A stretch of DNA of 7,108 bases, from contig JAEWOI010000038.1 of the NCBI GenBank assembly GCA_023460935.1, forward strand, positions 1-7,108, written 5' to 3'. The DNA comes from Actinomycetes bacterium. GTDB lineage: Bacteria; Actinomycetota; Actinomycetes; Propionibacteriales; Propionibacteriaceae. Below are positions 1 through 5,294 of this stretch, in pieces. The notes under the pieces are model-generated. The model ran no database searches and was not told where the DNA came from. It was given only the letters and a program-made list of their open reading frames with translations. The first letter of the stretch is position 1. Each line of letters begins with the position of its first letter. Position numbers and translations under genes: made by a program.

Positions 1-449
1 CCGGCGTCGCGGTGAAGTACGCGCGCGACATCCTGCCGAAGCGGCCCCGCCATCAGGTGCTCGCCGTCGCGACGCTGGGTGACCCGCACACGCCGGTGCA
101 TCACGGCCGGTCCGGGATCGCGGGGGCGCTGCATGTTCCGCGGCCTCGGTTCACCGAGTGGGCGCCGGGTGATCCGATCGCTGATCTGCCGCTGGGTTCG
201 CCGCTGCGCACGGTCGCTGATCTGACCGGGTGGATGTCGGTGCGGACACCCGAGGCCGCCCGCGCCTGGGCGTTCAAGACCGCTGAACGTCTGGCGGTGG
301 CGCAGCCGTGGTGGAATCCGTTCCGCTGGCGTGACTTCGCCCGCGCCGGCGAGGACATCCGCAACTACCTCGGCACCGCGCACTCCACCGACTACGACAG
401 CGGCGGGCACGCGAATCGGCTTGCGCGGCGGATTGAGTCGGTGGCCTGA
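1..449 (+). CDS. Lysin B-like mycolyl-arabinogalactan esterase, C-terminal part (5' end outside window)
   Basis: The frame is open from the window edge (first full codon at 3), so the GTG at 12 is probably internal and the gene starts upstream. Counting from that GTG, the protein shows a strand ending in LGDP (residues 22-25), then WAPGDPIADLP with Asp54, then a Trp-rich segment (PWWNPFRWRDF, 99-109), and finally NYLGTAHSTDY with His124. In the lysin B/cutinase-like alpha/beta hydrolase family the catalytic Asp sits in a GDP motif and the catalytic His about 70-75 residues later in an HxxY-type motif. The 70-residue spacing here fits. The nucleophile Ser (GxSxG) would lie just upstream and is not visible. 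Such enzymes release mycolic acids from arabinogalactan and help breach the outer membrane at lysis. The stop overlaps the next start (TGATG, 447-451), indicating translational coupling. A tail-associated esterase is the main alternative. Confidence 0.72.
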   Translation, partial: GVAVKYARDILPKRPRHQVLAVATLGDPHTPVHHGRSGIAGALHVPRPRFTEWAPGDPIADLPLGSPLRTVADLTGWMSVRTPEAARAWAFKTAERLAVAQPWWNPFRWRDFARAGEDIRNYLGTAHSTDYDSGGHANRLARRIESVA

Positions 450-1999
450 TGCCGGTACGCATTCCGGGGCCGAAGCCCCGCATCGAGAACGACCCGCTCG
501 AAGAGTTCTGGGAGCGGATGCGCGACGCCATCATCATCGCGCCGTTCGCGTGGCTCATCGCGCTCATCGCCGGCGGCAGCGCCTCGGACTGGGACACCCT
601 CGACGAGATCCAAGACAACCTCATTCCGGCGCTGGTCAAGAGGATGCTTGGGCCGCTGGGGCGGTTCATCGACCTCGGTCACGACGACGAGATCGATTCC
701 GACCTGGGCGACAAACTGAACCCGATCCGCACCGCCGCGACTGGGGTCAACGATCTCGCCGACAACATCCGCAACGCCGTCACCGGTGGCGTGGCGGCGG
801 GTGTCGGGAACATCGCCGAAGCTTTCGAGGCCGTGTCGAACCTCTTCGGGATCGCGGACAACGCCGAGAAGATCGCGATGGCCGCGCAGCAGCAGTTGCA
901 GGACATCACCAACGAGACGAACACGCCTGGCTGGTCAGGCTATTCGTGGTCGACGATCTTCTCCGGCGCCGACGGAACACCCCTACCGTCGACCGATTGG
1001 GCCACCACCCGAATCGTCATCGTCGGCGACGATGGGCACGCGGGCATCATCAACAACTCGGCTGACGGTGACCACTTCTGCGCGGTCCGAGACATCCACA
1101 AGTTCGCCACCGACTCACAGTCGGCGTCGATCGTCGTCGGCAACAAGTTCTCGTTCTCGGAGGACCGGTGGACGTCGATCCGCCTGCGCTGCGACAGCGA
1201 CAGCCCGACCCAGGGGGCCGTCTGCTGGGTGCGGCCCGGCAACATCCGGATCGGCCGATTCTCGGGCGGCACCAACACTGTCTGGTACACCGTCAGCGCG
1301 TCGATCAAGCCGGGCGACATCGTCCGGTTCCGCTGCCATGGCGACAACTACTACGTGCTGGTCAACGGCAAGGTTGTCGTCTCGTGGACCGACGCCGGCG
1401 CATCGGTGTCGAAGGGTTCGGGATTCCGGCACGCCGCCTTCACTCAGGAGTACCTCAATGGCGCATTCTTCGATCAGGCCAGCTTCCAGGTCGCCTCGTG
1501 GGCGATGGCCGACTGGGTCCCCGTTGGCGGCGCAGTGACCGCCCCCACGTGGCGGTTGCGGCGGACCACGACAACCTCAGTGAACCGCAACACCCCACTC
1601 CCCGCCCAGACGATGTCAACGATGCCGACAGGCTTCTACAACCTCGACGACGTCAGCGAAGGGGTAACGGTTAACACCCTCGGGATCGGTCGAATTCAGG
1701 TCGACACGGATGGTGTGTACGAGATCTCGGCAACGAGTATCTGTGCGCCCCACAGCTCCGGCACTGCCCCGGAGGGGACCTGGCGCGGCACTCCGTGGGT
1801 GCTCTACATCGACGGCAATGCAACGGTAGGGCCGATCTCATCTGGCGACTCGGTCAAGGTCTTCCTCGCAGCCGGACAGATTGTGCAACCCGGATTCCAG
1901 TCGTCGTACCCCGCAACCAATAACTCGGATGTCGATCAAGAGATCCAGTTCCTCAGCGGCGGGCCAGCCGCCACCTTCATGGGCATGAAAGTGAGTTGA
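449..1999 (+). CDS. Minor tail protein with lectin-like and C-terminal jelly-roll-like domains
   Basis: 516 residues, starting at the ATG that shares its A with the upstream TGA; a weak GGTGG lies before it. The layout resembles mycobacteriophage minor tail proteins. Residues 1-25 are a Pro/Arg-rich start, 27-43 a hydrophobic stretch (IIIAPFAWLIALIAGG), and 45-160 a mostly helical part rich in Asp and Ala. Residues about 163-356 are a beta-rich domain (GWSGYSW to ASWAMADW) with alternating Trp/Tyr/Gly that looks like the concanavalin A/LamG-like domain found in many such tail proteins. Residues about 365-516 include VDTDGVYEISATS (418-430) and VLYIDG (451-456), a pattern seen in C1q/TNF-type jelly rolls at phage tail tips. 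The inferred role is a tail-tip or fibre subunit that contacts the cell surface. The domain assignments come from pattern recognition, not a search. The next gene starts 1 nt after the stop, so the two are in one operon. Confidence 0.8.
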   Translation: MPVRIPGPKPRIENDPLEEFWERMRDAIIIAPFAWLIALIAGGSASDWDTLDEIQDNLIPALVKRMLGPLGRFIDLGHDDEIDSDLGDKLNPIRTAATGVNDLADNIRNAVTGGVAAGVGNIAEAFEAVSNLFGIADNAEKIAMAAQQQLQDITNETNTPGWSGYSWSTIFSGADGTPLPSTDWATTRIVIVGDDGHAGIINNSADGDHFCAVRDIHKFATDSQSASIVVGNKFSFSEDRWTSIRLRCDSDSPTQGAVCWVRPGNIRIGRFSGGTNTVWYTVSASIKPGDIVRFRCHGDNYYVLVNGKVVVSWTDAGASVSKGSGFRHAAFTQEYLNGAFFDQASFQVASWAMADWVPVGGAVTAPTWRLRRTTTTSVNRNTPLPAQTMSTMPTGFYNLDDVSEGVTVNTLGIGRIQVDTDGVYEISATSICAPHSSGTAPEGTWRGTPWVLYIDGNATVGPISSGDSVKVFLAAGQIVQPGFQSSYPATNNSDVDQEIQFLSGGPAATFMGMKVS

Positions 2000-2000
2000 G

Positions 2001-2312
2001 ATGAACGACACCATCTTCGAGTTGCCCGAGATCCCGGGCGTCACGTTCACCGCGAGCTACGGGTCAGGCGGCGAGACGGGGTTGCCGTCGAACTGGATAC
2101 GCATCGTCGGGACCATCGAAAACCCCTGGTACGACCCGACCTACGACTACAGCCTCGACCCAAGCGGCTACACCGCGGCCACTGACCCGTGGAAGCGGCA
2201 CACCCAGTTCCCGGAAGTGTGCGCGATGGGGTTCGGCGGCCCGACGAGCACCAACCTCCCGACCGATCCGCCGCCCACTGCTGAGCCTGAGTCGACCCCT
2301 GAGGAGCCCTGA
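2001..2312 (+). CDS. Small tail-operon protein of unknown function
   Basis: 103 residues, acidic, with no signal peptide or membrane span. The first two thirds contain several Trp, Tyr and Gly residues (NWIRIVGTIENPWYDPTYDY, 31-50), compatible with a small beta-rich fold. The last 20 residues or so are a Pro/Glu/Thr tail (TDPPPTAEPESTPEEP) that is probably unstructured. The ATG lies 1 nt after the stop of the large tail protein, and the TGA overlaps the next ATG (TGATG, 2310-2314), so it is embedded in the late tail operon and likely translated by coupling. The ribosome site GAGGAG of the next gene lies inside its last codons. I do not recognise the family. Position suggests a structural or assembly component of the tail tip. 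The coding call is firm because of the tight spacing on both sides. Confidence 0.8.
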   Translation: MNDTIFELPEIPGVTFTASYGSGGETGLPSNWIRIVGTIENPWYDPTYDYSLDPSGYTAATDPWKRHTQFPEVCAMGFGGPTSTNLPTDPPPTAEPESTPEEP

Positions 2313-2878
2313 TGCCCGACATTTCCTACACCCTCGACGACGGTTTCGGCACGGTCGGGAAGAAGATGAAGTTGCGGTGGCGGCCGACGTCGCCGCAGGG
2401 TGTGTCGGGTGCGGTGATCGTCGCACCCGGGGCGCCTCAGTGGGTGTCCTCGGTCGTCGGCACCCCCACGACGGTCACCGGTATCGCCGCCACCCGGTGG
2501 GAGATCGACAACCTCGGCCACATCAACAACCATCAGCCGATCTACATCGATGTTCCGGCTGAGGGTGGGGATGTGACGGCGCTGATCCGGGCGGCGATCG
2601 GAGTGCCCCCGGAGGCGCCCGTCTCGACGCTGGTCGCCGCAGCGAAAGACGCCGCCGAGATCGCAGTCGCCGAGTTCGATTTCGCGCCCGCGTTCCCGAC
2701 GACCGGGATCACCTACGACGGCAATCAGAACGTACAGACGGTCACAACCGACGGCATCGTCACGACCTACACGTACAACCCGGACGGGACGGTCGCTACC
2801 GACACACGGCTCGGCGTCACCCGCACGTACGGCTACGACGGCAACGGCAATCTCACGAGTATCACGGTGGAGGACTGA
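2312..2878 (+). CDS. Minor tail protein with C-terminal YD-type repeats
   Basis: 188 residues. A strong GAGGAG (2301-2306) lies 5 nt before the ATG, which settles the start. Residues 1-100 form a beta-rich N-terminal domain ending in IDNLGHINNHQPIYIDVPAE (65-84), a segment that resembles N-terminal domains of mycobacteriophage minor tail proteins. A short Ala-rich helix follows (about 104-120). The last 54 residues contain three units beginning at Tyr135 (YDGNQN), Tyr155 (YNPDGT) and Tyr175 (YDGNGN), exactly 20 residues apart and each followed by beta strands. This is the hallmark of YD/RHS-type repeats, which in phages form small beta structures on tail fibres and bind surface carbohydrate. 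The protein is far too short to be an RHS toxin. Two nucleotides separate the stop from the next ATG, keeping it in the tail operon. Role as a tail-tip subunit is inferred. Confidence 0.8.
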   Translation: MPDISYTLDDGFGTVGKKMKLRWRPTSPQGVSGAVIVAPGAPQWVSSVVGTPTTVTGIAATRWEIDNLGHINNHQPIYIDVPAEGGDVTALIRAAIGVPPEAPVSTLVAAAKDAAEIAVAEFDFAPAFPTTGITYDGNQNVQTVTTDGIVTTYTYNPDGTVATDTRLGVTRTYGYDGNGNLTSITVED

Positions 2879-2880
2879 GC

Positions 2881-4173
2881 ATGGACCCGGTAACTCTCGG
2901 CATGGCCAAGGCCGACGCCGCGCGACGATTCGCCCGCATCGGCCAGGGCTCGATCGGTAAGGTCGCCCAGCTTCAGACGAAGGTGCTCACCAACTTCGCG
3001 CCCTCGCATGGGTGGACAACGTTCTCGGCCGGCGGCGCGACCGTCACTCTCAACGACACCAGCGACCACGCGTTCGGCAGCCAGTGCGTCCGGGTCGTCA
3101 CCGGCGGCGCAGGCAGCTCCACAGTCCTCACCGCGCCCTCGTTGACCGCGATCGATCCCGCCGCCCAGATGTACCGGGTGTGGATCAAGTTCGACGACGC
3201 CGACAAGATCGCTCGCATTCGCCTGCTCGCCTCGCCGGATGCCGGGTTTACCAACTACTGGACGTTCGAGTCCGCGATCTCCTCGTCCGGTATCCCGGAG
3301 GTGCAGCGCCCGTTCAAGCATGGCGAGTGGGTGGCGATCGCGCTGCCATGGTCCACCGGCGTCGCGACCGGCACCCCCGGCACGACCGGCCTGAACTACC
3401 TCCGCATCATCATCAACGACCGCGCCGCCGGGGCGACAACGATCCGCATCGGCCGCGTCGAGCACATGCCACTGCCCAAGCCCTACCTCAACGGCGTCCT
3501 CGTCTGCACCTACGACGACTCCTACCTGTCCCACTACACCGTCGCCCGGGACCACCACGACAAGTACGGGACCAAGGGCGTGCTGTTCCCGATCATCGAG
3601 TGGGTGAACCAGGCCGGGAAGATCACCAGCGCCCAGATCGACGAGATGGTGTTCCAGGGTGGTTGGGAGGTCGGCGGCCACGCATCCACCTACGCTGCGC
3701 ACACAACCTCAGTGACCGGGATGACCGCGGCGCAGCGCCAGGCCGAGTTCGCGGCGATCAAGGCGTGGCAGCAGCAGCGAGGCTACGTCTCCAACGCGTT
3801 CGCCTACCCCAACGGTGTGATCGACGCCGTATCGGAGCTGGACCTGCGGAAGTACTTCAGCCTCGGACGTCTCGCGCTCGGCCGGTTCTCCGGCAGCGGC
3901 GCCGACGATCAACAGATCCCCTCGCTGCCGTTCCGCCTGTACGGCCAGTCATGCGGCAACCTCACCGTCGCGAACGTGACCGGCGAGATCGACCGCACCA
4001 TCACGAACAAGAGCCTGCTGACGCTGCTGTTCCATGACCTCGTCGAGACGAAAGTGACATCGAACGACACCACGATCGCCAACCACGCCGCGATCCTGGA
4101 CTACGCCGCTTCGACGAACATCGCGATCCGCACATACGAGCAGCTGCGCCAAGCCGGACTGTCCTACGCCTAA
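2881..4173 (+). CDS. Minor tail protein with C-terminal polysaccharide deacetylase-like (NodB/CE4) domain
   Basis: 430 residues; GGAGG (2869-2873) sits 7 nt before the ATG. Residues 1-30 are a helical start, and about 35-195 a beta-sandwich-like region (YRVWIKFDDADKIARIR, LNYLRIIINDRAAG, TTIRIGRVEHM) resembling carbohydrate-binding jelly rolls. Residues about 203-428 resemble NodB/CE4 deacetylases. Motif 1 is TYDD (210-213). Motif 2 lies in EVGGHASTYAAH, with His267 and His274. Motif 3 is FAYPNG (307-312). A late LLFHD (382-386) matches the conserved His strand. These enzymes remove acetyl groups from N- or O-acetylated polysaccharides using a metal held by Asp-His-His. The usual second metal His four residues after the first is Tyr271 here, and the next His is three residues further on, so metal binding may differ. 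The gene ends the rightward operon. The likely role is local trimming of surface polysaccharide during adsorption. Confidence 0.82.
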   Translation: MDPVTLGMAKADAARRFARIGQGSIGKVAQLQTKVLTNFAPSHGWTTFSAGGATVTLNDTSDHAFGSQCVRVVTGGAGSSTVLTAPSLTAIDPAAQMYRVWIKFDDADKIARIRLLASPDAGFTNYWTFESAISSSGIPEVQRPFKHGEWVAIALPWSTGVATGTPGTTGLNYLRIIINDRAAGATTIRIGRVEHMPLPKPYLNGVLVCTYDDSYLSHYTVARDHHDKYGTKGVLFPIIEWVNQAGKITSAQIDEMVFQGGWEVGGHASTYAAHTTSVTGMTAAQRQAEFAAIKAWQQQRGYVSNAFAYPNGVIDAVSELDLRKYFSLGRLALGRFSGSGADDQQIPSLPFRLYGQSCGNLTVANVTGEIDRTITNKSLLTLLFHDLVETKVTSNDTTIANHAAILDYAASTNIAIRTYEQLRQAGLSYA

Positions 4174-4388
4174 TCGGCGTGGAGTTCGCGCAGGGTGGCC
4201 TCGTAGTCGGCGGCGATAGTGTCGGGGTCGCGGCCCACGGGTTGCCCGCCTTGCGCGAACATCTTGTAGTCGTCGCGCCGCGCGTCGACTGACTCCTGGT
4301 ACTCCAGTGTCAGATCGAGCAATTTCCTACCCAACATGCCCGATATGAGATCACGAAGCACTGAGGTCTGCTGTCCGTATTGCGTCAT
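4170..4388 (-). CDS. Small hypothetical protein, last gene of a leftward prophage operon
   Basis: 72 residues, soluble, predominantly helical and charged (LLDLTLEYQESVDARRDDYK, 23-42; ADYEATLRELHAD at the end). I do not recognise the family. The ATG at 4388 overlaps the end of the 111-residue membrane protein by 38 nt and follows GGAGGA with almost no spacing. That purine run is half of a near-perfect palindrome (4389-4404), so initiation may depend on ribosomes arriving from upstream. A later in-frame ATG at 4337 would give 55 residues and no overlap but has no good ribosome site. The stop overlaps the end of the convergent tail gene by 4 nt (4170-4173). It is probably co-expressed with the three small genes before it. 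The function is unknown. Confidence 0.6.
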   Translation of the reverse strand: MTQYGQQTSVLRDLISGMLGRKLLDLTLEYQESVDARRDDYKMFAQGGQPVGRDPDTIAADYEATLRELHAD

Positions 4389-4686
4389 TCCTCCGTTCGG
4401 AGGACAGGAACAGGGTTACGAAGCTCGTCGACAGGATCGGAGCGGACAGCGCGAAGATCGACCACATGACAATGGCCCTGTCCCGCATGATCTCTCGACA
4501 CGGTTCGGTCGCGGAGAACACGTTGTCCCGGTAGAGCGGGTGCCCGCACGAGATCGCGGCGCCTTGGACGGACACACTCAACGTGGCGACGATTATCCCG
4601 AGGGCCAGGACGCCGAGACCGATGGGCAGTAGCGTCAACCCGACCTTGCGCATGAGGGATGACGCTAGCAGTGAATGACAGCTCAC
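4351..4686 (-). CDS. Small two-span membrane protein with a two-cysteine external loop
   Basis: 111 residues from the GTG at 4686, chosen because it overlaps the upstream TGA in the classic GTGA arrangement and follows a GGGAG. An internal ATG (residue 12, at 4653) is the alternative. There are two hydrophobic spans, about 15-40 (VGLTLLPIGLGVLALGIIVA) and 71-94 (AIVMWSIFALSAPILSTSFV). The roughly 30-residue loop between them holds Cys47 and Cys63 in a CGxPL...CREIMRDR pattern. Many small actinobacterial membrane proteins of unknown function have the same plan: span, loop with CG(S/H)P and CxxxxxxR, span. A disulfide on the outside face is plausible. The C-terminal tail is short and charged. 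In a prophage this type of protein is a candidate for altering the envelope or excluding other phages, but nothing in the sequence proves that. Confidence 0.7.
   Translation of the reverse strand: MSCHSLLASSLMRKVGLTLLPIGLGVLALGIIVATLSVSVQGAAISCGHPLYRDNVFSATEPCREIMRDRAIVMWSIFALSAPILSTSFVTLFLSSERRNDAIRTADLSAS
4389..4404 (-). promoter_or_regulatory. Palindrome that can hide the ribosome site of the 72-residue gene
   Basis: TCCTCCGTTCGGAGGA is an inverted repeat of 7 bp on either side of TT. In the leftward mRNA it folds into a hairpin whose 3' arm is the GGAGGA just before the ATG at 4388. Ribosomes translating the overlapping membrane-protein gene would open it, giving a coupling switch. Confidence 0.35.
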
Positions 4687-4964
4687 GGCTCCCAGTCGTC
4701 GCCGAGTACCGCAGCCAACCGGTCGGCTAGGTCGGGCGCCTCGGCTCGCTGGCCGTACAACACCTCGTCACACTCCACCCCCAACGCCTCCAACACGGGG
4801 TCGAGCGGCACCCACCCGCCATCGGTGAGTGCCTGGCGGTTCGCCTGCTGCTTGCGCATCAGGGAATGCACAGCCTCCGACGCGGCGCGCAGCACCTCGC
4901 GATCGATCACCCCGCCATTGTCCGCGAACGCCGATAGGGTCAAGTCGCGCTGGTCTGCATCCAC
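4683..4964 (-). CDS. Small acidic hypothetical protein, leftward prophage operon
   Basis: About 93 residues from the GTG at 4964. An in-frame TTG at 4943 that overlaps the previous stop in a TTGA arrangement would give 86 residues and is equally defensible. Further upstream the same frame is open to a TTG at 5090, but that part is an Arg-rich out-of-frame reading of the preceding small gene and I reject it. The protein is acidic and mostly helical, with no membrane span. Segments include VIDREVLRAASEAVHSLMRK and GGWVPLDPVLEALGV, followed by an acidic end (LADRLAAVLGDDWEP). Its TGA overlaps the GTG of the membrane protein gene, so the two are translationally coupled. I do not recognise the family. 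No clear ribosome site precedes either start, which fits coupling from the upstream gene. Confidence 0.55.
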   Translation of the reverse strand: MDADQRDLTLSAFADNGGVIDREVLRAASEAVHSLMRKQQANRQALTDGGWVPLDPVLEALGVECDEVLYGQRAEAPDLADRLAAVLGDDWEP

Positions 4965-5083
4965 TCGCCGGGCCGGCCGTTGTCGAGGGCGACGAACTCG
5001 GCTTCGTAACCGCAGTCGCACGCGATGGTGTCGCCGTTGCTCGGGTTGTCGGGCACCTGGACGTGTTCGTGAACGCCGGTCAT
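4940..5083 (-). CDS. 47-residue protein with CxC motif, first gene of leftward operon, probably leaderless
   Basis: A short reading frame of 47 residues starting MTGVHEHVQVPDN and containing DTIACDCGYEAEF (Cys22, Cys24) and GRPGEWMQ. Balanced composition and a Cys/His-bearing N-terminal half make it look like a real small protein, not a chance frame. Two His and two Cys could bind a metal, though the spacing matches no zinc motif I know. No Shine-Dalgarno precedes the ATG. Instead a TAGAAT (4-strand positions 5095 to 5090) ends 6 nt before it, so transcription probably begins at the A of ATG and the mRNA is leaderless, a common arrangement in actinobacteria. The following gene overlaps its end. 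Function unknown; it may be an unannotated small gene in related phages. Confidence 0.5.
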   Translation of the reverse strand: MTGVHEHVQVPDNPSNGDTIACDCGYEAEFVALDNGRPGEWMQTSAT

Positions 5084-5089
5084 GGGGCA

Positions 5090-5095
5090 ATTCTA
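5090..5095 (-). promoter_or_regulatory. -10 box of leftward operon, leaderless start
   Basis: Read leftward the hexamer is TAGAAT, five of six matches to TATAAT. Six bases separate it from the A of the ATG at 5083, so the transcript should start at or next to the start codon. No good -35 hexamer is visible 16-18 nt upstream, which is usual for SigA promoters in mycobacteria. The absence of any ribosome site before the ATG agrees with a leaderless mRNA. Confidence 0.5.
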
Positions 5096-5141
5096 CAGCC
5101 GAGTTTGGGAACCGATCGACTTCCGGCCACGTTCAACCCCC

Positions 5142-5225
5142 ATGCTCTACGACATCCTCGCCATCATCGCCTGCCTTGCCGGCGGTGTATGGCTCGTTAT
5201 GAACAGCCCTCCCGCGGAACCATAA
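5142..5225 (+). CDS. Possible 27-residue single-span membrane peptide
   Basis: A short frame, MLYDILAIIACLAGGVWLVM followed by NSPPAEP and TAA. It has the composition of a tiny membrane protein: about 18 hydrophobic residues, then a polar tail. No ribosome site or clear promoter precedes it. It sits between the leftward operon start and the rightward RNA promoter. Real phage micro-proteins look like this, but so do chance frames, so the call is tentative. Confidence 0.25.
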   Translation: MLYDILAIIACLAGGVWLVMNSPPAEP

Positions 5226-5255
5226 GTTTTAAAACGTCGCCCATAACTCCGTACC

Positions 5256-5272
5256 CTGTTGCGCGACAACAG
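5256..5272. promoter_or_regulatory. Palindromic operator candidate overlapping the -35 box
   Basis: CTGTTG-CGCGA-CAACAG is a perfect 6-bp inverted repeat around a 5-bp centre, with a near-symmetrical CGCG core. It covers the -35 hexamer (5259-5264) of the rightward promoter next to it. That is the usual place for a dimeric repressor to block RNA polymerase. The regulator is not in the window; a phage immunity repressor is one candidate. Confidence 0.45.
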
Positions 5273-5288
5273 AATTGCGTGCTACAGT
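5259..5288 (+). promoter_or_regulatory. Rightward promoter with extended -10 driving a small RNA
   Basis: The -35 is TTGCGC (5259-5264), the spacer 18 nt, and the -10 TACAGT (5283-5288) preceded by TGC (5280-5282), which makes an extended -10. Initiation is expected near 5295. No open reading frame of normal size starts downstream before the terminator at 5431-5465, so the product is probably a short RNA. Confidence 0.5.
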
Positions 5289-5294
5289 CATCTC

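Noticed and set aside
2714..2875. RHS-type toxin
   Set aside because: There are only three YD units, with no core-cutting motif and no toxin domain, in a tail operon.
2833..3702. Long leftward open frame of 289 codons opposite the deacetylase tail gene
   Set aside because: It is antisense to a gene with recognisable domains and RBS, its protein is rich in Gly/Val/Asp/Arg without any motif, and long antisense frames are expected at high GC.
3012..4037. Rightward 341-codon frame overlapping the deacetylase gene in another frame
   Set aside because: Its product is an Arg/His/Pro-rich shadow, typical of a +1 reading of a GC-rich gene.
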